A stretch of DNA of 58,660 nucleotides from Streptomyces plumbidurans (GTDB taxonomy: Bacteria > Actinomycetota > Actinomycetes > Streptomycetales > Streptomycetaceae): the NCBI RefSeq assembly GCF_019857225.1, contig NZ_JAFJSY010000071.1:1-58660 (forward strand), written 5' to 3'. How positions within the stretch are numbered: the stretch's first letter is position 1; each line of letters begins with the position of its first letter. The translations under genes were made by a program, and so were the position numbers. Positions 16,167 through 23,381 of the stretch are shown piece after piece. The notes beneath the pieces are model-generated. The model did not search any database and had not been told where the DNA came from. It saw only the letters and a list, made by a program, of their open reading frames with translations.

Positions 16167-17066
16167 GTGGAGCCGATGCCGGGCGGACGGCCCGCCGGGC
16201 TGTTCGTGGGCCTGTGCACCCTGGATGTCATCCAGCTGGTGGACCGTGTACCGGCGTCCGACGAGAAGCTGACGGCTCGTGAGCAGGTCGTGGCCGCGGG
16301 CGGTCCCGCGGCGAACGCGTCCGCGGCCTTCGGTCATCTGGGGGGCAGGGCCAAGCTGCTCACCGCGATCGGGTCCCATCCGCTCGGTCTCGCGGCGACC
16401 GCCGACCTCGACGCGCTGGGCGTGACCGTGACGGATCTGGCGGCCGAATCGGCCGAGCCGCCCGCCGTGTCCTCCATTCTGGTGACCGCGTCCAGCGGGG
16501 AGCGGGCGGTCGCCTCCACCAACGCGACGGGCCACCGGCTCGCCCCGCCCGGCGATCTCGACGCCCTGGTGACGGCGAGCGACGTCGTCGAGTTCGACGG
16601 CCATCACATGGAGCTGGCGCTGGCCGCCGCCCGGGCCGCGCGCGCCGCGGGCCGGGTGACCCTCCTCGACGCGGGCAGTTGGAAGGACGGCACGCCGGAA
16701 CTGCTGCCGTACATCGACGTGGCCGTCTGCTCGGCCGACTTCCACCCGCCGGGCGTGGCCGACTCCGTGGCGGCCACCCTGGGGTTCCTGCGCGCGCACG
16801 GGGTGACCTGGCGGGCGGTCAGCCGCGGCGGCCGGCCCCTCGTGTGGGCGGGCCCCGACGGCGGCGGCACGGTGGAGGTGCCCGCCGTCCGGGTGGCCGA
16901 CACGCTGGGCGCGGGCGACTTCCTGCACGGTGCCCTGGCCCATCACCTCGCGGTCCGCGGACGCCTGACCCCGGAGGGTTTCGCCGAGTCCCTGCGCGGT
17001 GCGGCGGCCGTGGCCTCACGGGCGTGCGCGTCGTTCGGGACCCGCGCGTGGATGCGGGAGGGGTGA
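16167..17066 (+). CDS. PfkB-family carbohydrate kinase
   Basis: A 299-residue ribokinase-type sugar kinase. It shows the N-terminal sugar-binding pattern AGGPAANASAAFGHLGG and the C-terminal ATP/anion-hole motif DTLGAGDFLHGAL, whose last Asp is the catalytic base. Three in-frame starts exist (GTG 16161, GTG 16167, ATG 16176). AAGGAGG at 16151-16157 is best spaced for GTG 16167. The substrate is not evident; ribose, fructose or a nucleoside are options. It is followed by pfkA after 241 bases in the same direction, but they may be independent transcripts. Confidence 0.85.
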   Translation: MEPMPGGRPAGLFVGLCTLDVIQLVDRVPASDEKLTAREQVVAAGGPAANASAAFGHLGGRAKLLTAIGSHPLGLAATADLDALGVTVTDLAAESAEPPAVSSILVTASSGERAVASTNATGHRLAPPGDLDALVTASDVVEFDGHHMELALAAARAARAAGRVTLLDAGSWKDGTPELLPYIDVAVCSADFHPPGVADSVAATLGFLRAHGVTWRAVSRGGRPLVWAGPDGGGTVEVPAVRVADTLGAGDFLHGALAHHLAVRGRLTPEGFAESLRGAAAVASRACASFGTRAWMREG

Positions 17067-17307
17067 AGGGGGCGCCGGGATCGGGGCGATCCGGCCGGTC
17101 CAGGGTAGGGCGGTGGCCGGGCCCACCGACCGAACCCGCACCGTGTGGGACGTCGAGCGGGTGCGGCAGCACTTTCGCGGGCATGACGTGCGGGTTCACT
17201 GACGCGCAGGGGAGAGCGATGGGCGGGTCGCCGCCGGGAGCGACGGAGCCCATGATGGAGAGAGAGGCCCCATGGCTCTCCAGGATCTCTTCTGTCGGGA
17301 GGAAGCC

Positions 17308-18333
17308 ATGAAGATCGGAGTGCTGACCGGCGGCGGAGACTGCCCCGGCCTCAACGCCGTCATCCGCAGCGTCGTCCGCAAGGGCACCCAGGAGTACGGC
17401 TTCGAGTTCGTCGGCCTGCGCGACGGCTGGCTCGGCGCACTCCGGGACAAGGTGGTGCCGCTGGACATCGCCGCCGTGCGGGGCATCCTGCCGCGCGGCG
17501 GCACCATCCTCGGCTCCTCCCGCACCAACCCGTTCAAGCACGAGGACGGGGTGGCGCGCATCAAGGACACCCTGACCGCGCACGGCGTGGACGCGCTGGT
17601 CGTGATCGGCGGCGAGGACACCCTCGGTGCGGCCACCGAACTGAGCCGTCAGGGCGTCCCGCTGGTCGGCGTGCCGAAGACCATCGACAACGACGTGGCC
17701 GGCACGGACTACACCTTCGGCTTCGACACCGCGGTCGGCATCGCCACCGAGGCCATCGACCGCCTGCACACCACCGCCGAGTCGCACATGCGCACCCTCG
17801 TGGTGGAGGTCATGGGCCGGCACTCCGGGTGGATCGCTTTGCACGCCGGCGTCGCTGGTGGCGCCAACGTGATCCTCGTGCCGGAGCGTCCGTTCGACAT
17901 CGACCAGGTCTGCGGGTGGGTGAAGAACCGCTTCCGGACCAACTACGCGCCGATCGTCGTCGCCGCCGAGGGAGCCGTCCCCAAGGAGGGACACGTGATC
18001 GTCCAGGACCGGGCGCTGGACGAGTACGGCCATGTGCACCTGTCCGGCATCGGCGAGTGGCTGGCCCAGGAGATCTCCCGGCGCACCGGCACGGACGCCC
18101 GCACCACGGTCCTCGGCCACATCCAGCGCGGCGGCACGCCCAGCGCCTTCGACCGGTGGCTGGCCACACGCTTCGGACTGCACGCCGCCGACGCGGTCAA
18201 CGACGGCGCCTTCGGCACCATGGTGGCCTTGCGCGGCACCGAGATCGTCCGTGTCCCTCTCGACGAAACCCGGGGCAGGACCAAGGTGGTGAACCCGTCG
18301 CTGTACGACGAGTTCGAGGTGTTCTTCGGCTGA
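17308..18333 (+). CDS. pfkA: 6-phosphofructokinase (actinobacterial PfkA)
   Basis: A 341-residue enzyme phosphorylating fructose 6-phosphate to fructose 1,6-bisphosphate in glycolysis. Motifs: GVLTGGGDCPGLNAVIRS (nucleotide loop), VIGGEDTLGAA, PKTIDNDVAGTDYTFGFDTAV (catalytic TIDND Asp) and EVMGRHSGWIAL. The GGED variant with KTIDND is normal for actinobacterial PfkA, and the length equals the streptomycete isoforms. ATG 17308 has GGGAGGA upstream; the frame opens earlier at 17272. Streptomycetes carry several PfkA copies, so this is one isoform. Confidence 0.93.
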   Translation: MKIGVLTGGGDCPGLNAVIRSVVRKGTQEYGFEFVGLRDGWLGALRDKVVPLDIAAVRGILPRGGTILGSSRTNPFKHEDGVARIKDTLTAHGVDALVVIGGEDTLGAATELSRQGVPLVGVPKTIDNDVAGTDYTFGFDTAVGIATEAIDRLHTTAESHMRTLVVEVMGRHSGWIALHAGVAGGANVILVPERPFDIDQVCGWVKNRFRTNYAPIVVAAEGAVPKEGHVIVQDRALDEYGHVHLSGIGEWLAQEISRRTGTDARTTVLGHIQRGGTPSAFDRWLATRFGLHAADAVNDGAFGTMVALRGTEIVRVPLDETRGRTKVVNPSLYDEFEVFFG

Positions 18334-18346
18334 TCCGCTCCTGCGG

Positions 18347-18364
18347 GGCCTCTGTCCTGAGGCC
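18347..18364. terminator. Hairpin between convergent pfkA and osmC-like genes
   Basis: GGCCTC-tgtcct-GAGGCC forms a 6-base-pair stem 13 bases after the pfkA stop. It is short and has no T-tract. It is a modest candidate for a shared terminator. Confidence 0.4.
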
Positions 18365-18393
18365 GACGGGGCGCTGGTGGGCGGTGGCTTCGT

Positions 18394-18840
18394 TCAGGCG
18401 TCCTCGACCCGCGCGGTGACCGGAGTGCCCGTCTCGACCGTGCGGCTGACCGTGCAGAGCCGGTCGTGGGAGGTCTTGACCGCCCGCGGGAGGATCGCCC
18501 GGGCACGGTCCGCGCCCTCGCCGTCCGGGAAGGTGACGGTGAAGGTGACGGCCAGATCGGTCATCCGGTTGCCGAGGTCGTCGCTGATCTTGTTGCCGGT
18601 CACCGCGACGGAGAACCGGTCGGGCTCCGCGTGGCGCGTGGTGGCGATGTCCACGTCCACCGCCGTGCAGCCGCCGATCGCGGCGAGCAGCAGCTCGACC
18701 GGGGTGAACGCGTTCGGTCCGTCCGGTTCGGACCCGCTGCCGAAGGTGATCGTGCCGCCGCGCGCGTTCGTCGCGACGAAGTGTCCGGTGCTGATGCGCT
18801 CGACGGTGACGGAGCGCAGGGTGTCGTCGGTCATGGTCAC
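18394..18840 (-). CDS. OsmC-family peroxiredoxin-like protein
   Basis: A 148-residue OsmC/Ohr-fold thiol peroxidase. The two redox cysteines are seen in LLLAAIGGCTAVDVDIA and TSHDRLCTVSRTVE, the spacing of the OsmC family, which reduces organic hydroperoxides. The start is one of two adjacent ATGs (18840 or 18834) with no strong Shine-Dalgarno. It lies between pfkA (convergent) and a SpoIIE-type phosphatase in the same orientation, 15 bases downstream of the phosphatase stop, so the two could be cotranscribed. Confidence 0.85.
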   Translation of the reverse strand: MTMTDDTLRSVTVERISTGHFVATNARGGTITFGSGSEPDGPNAFTPVELLLAAIGGCTAVDVDIATTRHAEPDRFSVAVTGNKISDDLGNRMTDLAVTFTVTFPDGEGADRARAILPRAVKTSHDRLCTVSRTVETGTPVTARVEDA

Positions 18841-18855
18841 GACCCTAATGCCGGC

Positions 18856-19944
18856 TCAGGGCTCCCCCGCGGATTCGCCTCCCGCATGACGGTGGTAGCG
18901 CAGCAGAAGCATGGCCGCGTCGTCGTGGGGCGGCCCGGCGGTGTGCCGGACCAGGTCCTCGCGCAGGGCGTCCAGCGCGTCCTGTGCGTCGGCCTCCTTG
19001 AGGAGACCGGCCCGTTCGTCGAGGGGGTAGAAGTCGCCGTGCGCGTCGCGCGCTTCGCTCACGCCGTCGGTGTAGAGCAGCAGTTGCTCGCCGGGCGCGA
19101 AGTCCACGGAGAACGGCTTGGGGCCGCCGCCCGACTGCACGCCGAGGCCGAGGGGTGGAGCGAAGGCCGGCGGCTGCGGGAAGTGGGCGGTGCCGTCCGC
19201 CCGTACGACCATCGGGGGCGGGTGGCCGTAGTTGAGGAAGACGGCCTCGTGCCGGTCACCGACCTCGGCGAGGACCGCGGTGACGAACTTCTCCCCCTCC
19301 AGCACCCGGGACACGCTGCGCTCCAGGCGTTCGCCGAGACCCACCAGGTCGGGCTCGTCGTGGGCCGCCTCCCTAAAGGCGCCGAGCACCACCGCGGCGG
19401 TCTCCACCGCGGCAAGTCCCTTGCCCTGTACGTCGCCCACAATCATCCGCACGCCGTGCGGGGACGCGACGACCTCGTAGAGATCGCCGCCGATCCTGGC
19501 CTCCGCCACGGCCGAGGTGTACGACACGGCCGCCTGCAGCGGGCCCGCGGTCAGCGGCACCGGGCGCAGCAGTACGCGCTGGGCGACCTCCGCGATCGAG
19601 CGCACGCTGGCGAGTTCGGCCTCTCTGCGCCCGCGCATCACGGCGGCCACGACGCTCGCGCCGGTCACGCCCACCACCGACACCATCGCCATGAAGCCCC
19701 GGCGCTCCTGGAACAGCCCGTCGTACAGGCCGAGTGCCACGCACAGCAGCAGGGCCGCCAAGCCGAACCACGCCGTGCGCCGCCATCCGCCGACCAGTCC
19801 CGCGAAGGCCGGACCGAGTGACGCCAGCGGCAGGAAGCCCACTCCGGGGCCGGTGAGGATGTCTCCGACCGCGACGACGGCCATCACTGCGACCGGCAGC
19901 CGGCTCAACAGCGCCTGACTGCGCTGCGGCTTCTTTGCGGCCAT
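18856..19944 (-). CDS. Membrane-anchored SpoIIE-family PP2C phosphatase
   Basis: A 362-residue Ser/Thr phosphatase. The N-terminal ~110 residues contain four hydrophobic segments (from LPVAVMAVVAVGDILTG to VVGVTGASVVAAVM). A linker leads into a PP2C domain with the metal-binding patterns RIGGDLYEVV and MIVGDVQGKGLAAVETAAVV, later LLLYTDGVSEARD and PHDDAAMLLL. Such proteins dephosphorylate anti-anti-sigma factors. ATG 19944 is chosen because GGAG lies six bases upstream; ATGs at 19956 and 19971 lack one. An RsbW-like kinase is divergent about 300 bases away, consistent with a partner-switching module. Confidence 0.9.
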   Translation of the reverse strand: MAAKKPQRSQALLSRLPVAVMAVVAVGDILTGPGVGFLPLASLGPAFAGLVGGWRRTAWFGLAALLLCVALGLYDGLFQERRGFMAMVSVVGVTGASVVAAVMRGRREAELASVRSIAEVAQRVLLRPVPLTAGPLQAAVSYTSAVAEARIGGDLYEVVASPHGVRMIVGDVQGKGLAAVETAAVVLGAFREAAHDEPDLVGLGERLERSVSRVLEGEKFVTAVLAEVGDRHEAVFLNYGHPPPMVVRADGTAHFPQPPAFAPPLGLGVQSGGGPKPFSVDFAPGEQLLLYTDGVSEARDAHGDFYPLDERAGLLKEADAQDALDALREDLVRHTAGPPHDDAAMLLLRYHRHAGGESAGEP

Positions 19945-20088
19945 CTTGTGCTCCATCGGCGACGCGCCCACCCGGAGCCGCCTTCCGCAGGGGCCCCTCT
20001 TTCACCCTCGGACTCCACAGGCTGCCAGGTGGCCCCAGTGCGGACCGGCCCCTTTACCCAATTGAGGCCCAGGACCGATATTTCCCGA

Positions 20089-20098
20089 ACCGTACGGT
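20089..20098. promoter_or_regulatory. Palindrome in the phosphatase/RsbW-like divergent gap
   Basis: ACCGTACGGT is a 10-base palindrome in the 298-base gap between the divergent SpoIIE-type phosphatase and RsbW-like gene, which otherwise shows no gene. An AT-richer stretch (GATATTTCCC) just to its left may be promoter sequence. Weak evidence. Confidence 0.25.
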
Positions 20099-20242
20099 AG
20101 CGGAACGGGGTGTCAAGGGTTGCGGATCACGGACTCAGGGCATCAGGAGTGGGCAGGACCGGTCGCGCAGACAGGCGCGGCGCCCGGTTGGGCGGACAGG
20201 CCGCGGGGCAACCGGGTGTCCTAGGAGGGGATGTGATTCGCC

Positions 20243-20665
20243 GTGCGTGCGCAGAGGCGTACCCATGGGCGTTCCGTACGAGTGGAGTACCTGCTGCTCG
20301 ACGAGGCCGCATCGGCAGGCCGGGCACGAGGACTCACCTCGAAGTTCCTCGCGCGCTCGCGGGCCCGGACGGGGGCGGGGGACGAACAGCTCGACGACGT
20401 GAAGCTGGTGGTGTCCGAGCTGGTCGCCAACGCCACCCGGCACGGCCGCAGCGCCTGCCGGCTCAGGCTGCACGCCTCCCAGGAGCGGGTGACCGTCGAG
20501 GTCTACGACGACAGCCCGCTCCCGCCGCGTGTACGGCCGTTCACCGCCGACGGTGAGCACGGGCGCGGGCTCGCCATGGTGCGCTGCCTGGCGCAGCGCC
20601 TCGACGTCTGCGCGGTCACCGGCGGCGGCAAGAGGGTGCGCGCGGTCCTCGCACTGCCGGGCTGA
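20243..20665 (+). CDS. RsbW-like anti-sigma/HATPase ATP-binding protein
   Basis: A 140-residue GHKL ATPase of the serine-kinase anti-sigma type abundant in Streptomyces. It has the N-box VKLVVSELVANATRHG, the G1-like VEVYDDSPLPP and GRGLAMVRCLAQRLDV. It has no sensor domain and is probably cytosolic. Expected role: binding a sigma factor or phosphorylating an anti-anti-sigma factor, opposed by a SpoIIE phosphatase such as the divergent one. GTG 20243 follows AGGAGGGG by 12 bases; GTG 20279 is an alternative that would shorten it. Confidence 0.85.
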   Translation: MRAQRRTHGRSVRVEYLLLDEAASAGRARGLTSKFLARSRARTGAGDEQLDDVKLVVSELVANATRHGRSACRLRLHASQERVTVEVYDDSPLPPRVRPFTADGEHGRGLAMVRCLAQRLDVCAVTGGGKRVRAVLALPG

Positions 20666-20671
20666 GCGCCG

Positions 20672-20703
20672 CCGGTGGGAGCAGCCCCGGATCAGGCCAC
20701 CGG
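20672..20703. terminator. Hairpin between convergent RsbW-like and cysteine dioxygenase genes
   Basis: CCGGTGG (20672-20678) pairs with CCACCGG (20697-20703) across an 18-base loop. The right arm overlaps the last codons of the convergent dioxygenase gene. It is a possible bidirectional terminator. Confidence 0.4.
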
Positions 20704-21192
20704 TGCGTCCAGCGGCCGTAGTTCGTCCGCGTACGACACGGAGATCCGGCGCATCAGGCCGTCCTCGGCGATGTCGTACTGCCCCAGGCGCCACAGCGGT
20801 GGTGAATAGGCGTGGATCGAGACGGCGTCGTCGCTCGCCCCGGTGAGCCGGTGGATGTGCTCGGGGCCGAAGCAGAAGGACTCCCCCGCCTCGAAGGTGA
20901 CGCGGAGATGGGTGCCGCCGATGCGCGGCGTGCCCTCGTTGAGCCTGCCCTGGACGACGGTGACGGCGCCCGACGAGATGTCGTGGTCGTGCCAGCCGGT
21001 GTCGTTCTGCCGGGTCCAGCACAGCAGCCAGACGTCGACGTACTCGTCGCGATACAGGGATGCGTAGTGACGCTTGCTGTCGGAGAAGGCCACCTGTTCG
21101 CGCCACAGGTCCGGGCGGGCGGCCAACTCCACCACGAGTGACTGCAGTTCGCGTTTGTCGAGAGTCCTCTGAGGCAGGGACTCGTACGTCAT
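20692..21192 (-). CDS. Cysteine dioxygenase-family cupin enzyme
   Basis: A 166-residue type-I cysteine dioxygenase-like thiol dioxygenase, expected to oxidise a thiol such as cysteine to its sulfinate with O2 and Fe(II). The iron-binding cupin motif is TGWHDHDISSGAVTV (H68, H70), and a third histidine lies in FGPEHIHRLTG (H112 or H114). The ATG has AGGAG upstream and overlaps the stop of the amidohydrolase by four bases (ATGA), so the two form a coupled operon with the amidohydrolase first. The LacI regulator divergent from the operon is the likely controller. Confidence 0.88.
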   Translation of the reverse strand: MTYESLPQRTLDKRELQSLVVELAARPDLWREQVAFSDSKRHYASLYRDEYVDVWLLCWTRQNDTGWHDHDISSGAVTVVQGRLNEGTPRIGGTHLRVTFEAGESFCFGPEHIHRLTGASDDAVSIHAYSPPLWRLGQYDIAEDGLMRRISVSYADELRPLDAPVA

Positions 21193-22124
21193 GAGTGGCT
21201 CCTTTCTTTGCTGCGCCCGGCCCGCAACACGGCCGGGGCGCGGCCGTGCAGCAGGCGGGCGGGGTTTGCGGTGCGCAGGGCGTGGACGGCGGCGTCCGCG
21301 CCGAGGTCGGGGAGGACGGGCGACGCGTAGGGGCGGTCGCTGCCGCTGACGACGACGTCGATGCCTACGGCCCTGACGAGTGCGTCGACGGCGCGGGTGC
21401 CGTAGGAGGAGGTCTCGTAGAACACGTCGAAGTCGATCTCACCGCGGCCGCCGCCGCGCGCGGCGAGACGTTCACCGTGCAGGGGCGCGAGGCCCGCGAG
21501 GGCGGCGAAGCAGACACGGAGACCGGGGTGACGGGCGCGTCCGAAGGCGCGGAAGGCGAACCAGGACGCGTGCAGTTGCTGGACGTACGGGACCAGGGCC
21601 GGCCACCACTTCGGGGTGCCGCCGGCGGGCGGGGCGGCGCCGGGGTGGACGAAGAGAGGCTTGTCGTGACGGGTGAGGACGTCGAGGAGGGGTGCGCAGT
21701 GGGCCCAGCCCGCCGCGTCGAGGAGTGCGCAGGCGGGGAGTTGGAGGCCCACGCAGCCGCGGCTCAGTTCGTGTGCCACGGCGTCCGGGTCGGGTGCCGT
21801 GAGGCAGCAGGAGGCCCAGACGCCGAAGGGGGCGGGGAGGTCGAGGGCGCCGTCGTGGAAGGCGGTCAGCAGCGGGGCGGCCTCGCCGGGCGGCAGATGC
21901 TCTATGCCGAGGGGGCTGGAGAGGGACACCAGGGCCAGGTCGAGCCCGTCGGACGCGGCGAGGCGGGTCCGGGCCGCGATGTCGTGGTCCGCGGGGTCGA
22001 CGGCGTAGGGCGGTTCGCCGGTCAGGTGCAGTGTCCAGCCGTCGAGGCGCGGGGGTGCGGTGCGGGAGCGCAGCAGCTCGACGAAGGCGGGTGGCCAGAT
22101 GTGCTGGTGAACGTCGGTGAGCAC
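21189..22124 (-). CDS. Amidohydrolase-family metal-dependent hydrolase
   Basis: A 311-residue TIM-barrel hydrolase or decarboxylase. It begins with the metal motif VLTDVHQHIWPP, has KPLFVHPGAAPP in the middle and GSDRPYASP near the end (catalytic Asp), as in amidohydrolase-2 (ACMSD-like) proteins. GTG 22124 is chosen because the longer frame to 22196 runs into the operator. It is the first gene of an operon with cysteine dioxygenase. The shared context hints at catabolism of a sulfur- or nitrogen-containing compound, but the substrate is not determined. Confidence 0.8.
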   Translation of the reverse strand: MLTDVHQHIWPPAFVELLRSRTAPPRLDGWTLHLTGEPPYAVDPADHDIAARTRLAASDGLDLALVSLSSPLGIEHLPPGEAAPLLTAFHDGALDLPAPFGVWASCCLTAPDPDAVAHELSRGCVGLQLPACALLDAAGWAHCAPLLDVLTRHDKPLFVHPGAAPPAGGTPKWWPALVPYVQQLHASWFAFRAFGRARHPGLRVCFAALAGLAPLHGERLAARGGGRGEIDFDVFYETSSYGTRAVDALVRAVGIDVVVSGSDRPYASPVLPDLGADAAVHALRTANPARLLHGRAPAVLRAGRSKERSHS

Positions 22125-22182
22125 GCGGGACGATCCTCTGAGCGGGCGCAGCGGGCACAACGGGGAGGGTTGAGGGAGTCGG

Positions 22183-22222
22183 GTTAAGCGGTTCACTGAT
22201 GCGGTTAACTTAACCGCTTAAC
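22183..22222. promoter_or_regulatory. LacI-type multi-half-site operator
   Basis: GTTAAGCGGTT (22183-22193) recurs exactly inverted as AACCGCTTAAC (22212-22222). Between them GCGGTTAA-c-TTAACCGC (22201-22217) is a perfect 17-base palindrome. Two CG-centred sites, TTAAGCGGTTCA and TTAACCGCTTAA, fit the LacI-family pattern, with centres 26 bases apart. The region lies between the amidohydrolase start (22124) and the lacI start (22351), closer to the former. Confidence 0.7.
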
Positions 22223-22350
22223 AAGATGTCCTGTCAACCTCGCGGGAGTAAAAAGGGCGGCAGCCGCGCCCGGCTGCGGACGAGTGTCCGGCGGCACCTT
22301 CGGCGGGCCGCGCGCCCCCGATGCGCACCTGCCCCGGTAGGCTTCCCCGC

Positions 22351-23355
22351 ATGGCCAGGCCCAACAAGCGCACCACCCTTCGTGAGGTGGCCGAGGCGAC
22401 GGGCCTCTCCACCGCAGCCGTCTCCTACGCCCTGCGCGGCAAGCACGTCTCCAAGGAGACCGAGGAGCGGGTGCGCCGGACCGCGGCCGAACTGGGCTAC
22501 GAGGCCGATCCCATCGCCCGCGCCCTCGCCAGCGGCCGCACCAGCATGGTCGGCGTCCTGGCCGGTGACCTCCAGGACCTGTGGCTGCAGCAGCTGACGG
22601 CGGCCATCGGGCGTGAACTGCTCGCCGGTGACCGCTACGCGCTGATCCTGGACGCGGGCGGCGACCCCGACCGTGAGCTGGCCCTCGCCAAGCAGCTGCG
22701 CGACCAGCGCGTCGACGCGCTGCTGGTCTCCCCCGTGAACCCGTCGGCGGAGGGGTGGGCCGCGATCGCCGACGCGCTCCCGGTGGTGGCCGTGGGCGAC
22801 TCGCTGAGCCGGGCCCGCACCGCCGGGCAGGTCATCTTCGACAACCGCGCCGGCATCGACGCCGTACTGGAGTATCTGCACGGGCTCGGCCACCGCCGGG
22901 TGACCGTCCTGACCCCGACCCGCCCGAGCACCCCGGACCGCCCGGCGGACGTGTATGTCGGCGAGGCGGCCGGGCGGCTCGGTCTGCGCGCCGAACTGGT
23001 GCCCTGCCCGCAGGAGTTGGGCGAGGCGACCGCGGTGGCGCGGCGCGTACTGCAGAGCGCGCACTCGCCGACCGCCGTGTTCTGCTTCTCCGACTCGCTG
23101 GCGTACGGCGTGTACGCGGCGGCGGCGGAGGACTCGTTGGAGGTGGGCCGGGACGTCTCCGTGGTCGGTTTCGACGACCATCCGGTCTCACGGGTGCTCA
23201 CGCCGCCGCTGACCACGGTGGACTGGGGGCTGAGCGAGATCGCGGAGGAGGCGGCACGGCTGACCGTGGCCGCCATCGAGGGCAAGCGGGTGCGCAAGAA
23301 ACGGGTGCTGTGCGCTCCGCGCATGCGCGAGCGGGGGTCGACCGTGCGGGCCTGA
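22351..23355 (+). CDS. LacI-family transcriptional regulator
   Basis: A 334-residue LacI/GalR repressor. The headpiece is TTLREVAEATGLSTAAVSYALRGKHVSKETEERV with the hinge helix PIARALASGRTSMVGVL. A periplasmic-binding-protein-like ligand domain follows, ending VSVVGFDDHPVSRVLTPPLTTV. ATG 22351 (MARPNKRTT) is the natural start; the frame opens at 22321. It is divergent from the amidohydrolase/cysteine-dioxygenase operon, with a clear operator array between. LacI proteins usually sense sugars or nucleosides, so the pairing with a thiol dioxygenase is not the standard one. Confidence 0.92.
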   Translation: MARPNKRTTLREVAEATGLSTAAVSYALRGKHVSKETEERVRRTAAELGYEADPIARALASGRTSMVGVLAGDLQDLWLQQLTAAIGRELLAGDRYALILDAGGDPDRELALAKQLRDQRVDALLVSPVNPSAEGWAAIADALPVVAVGDSLSRARTAGQVIFDNRAGIDAVLEYLHGLGHRRVTVLTPTRPSTPDRPADVYVGEAAGRLGLRAELVPCPQELGEATAVARRVLQSAHSPTAVFCFSDSLAYGVYAAAAEDSLEVGRDVSVVGFDDHPVSRVLTPPLTTVDWGLSEIAEEAARLTVAAIEGKRVRKKRVLCAPRMRERGSTVRA

Positions 23356-23381
23356 AGAGCGAGCGGCGCGACCGCGTCGGC

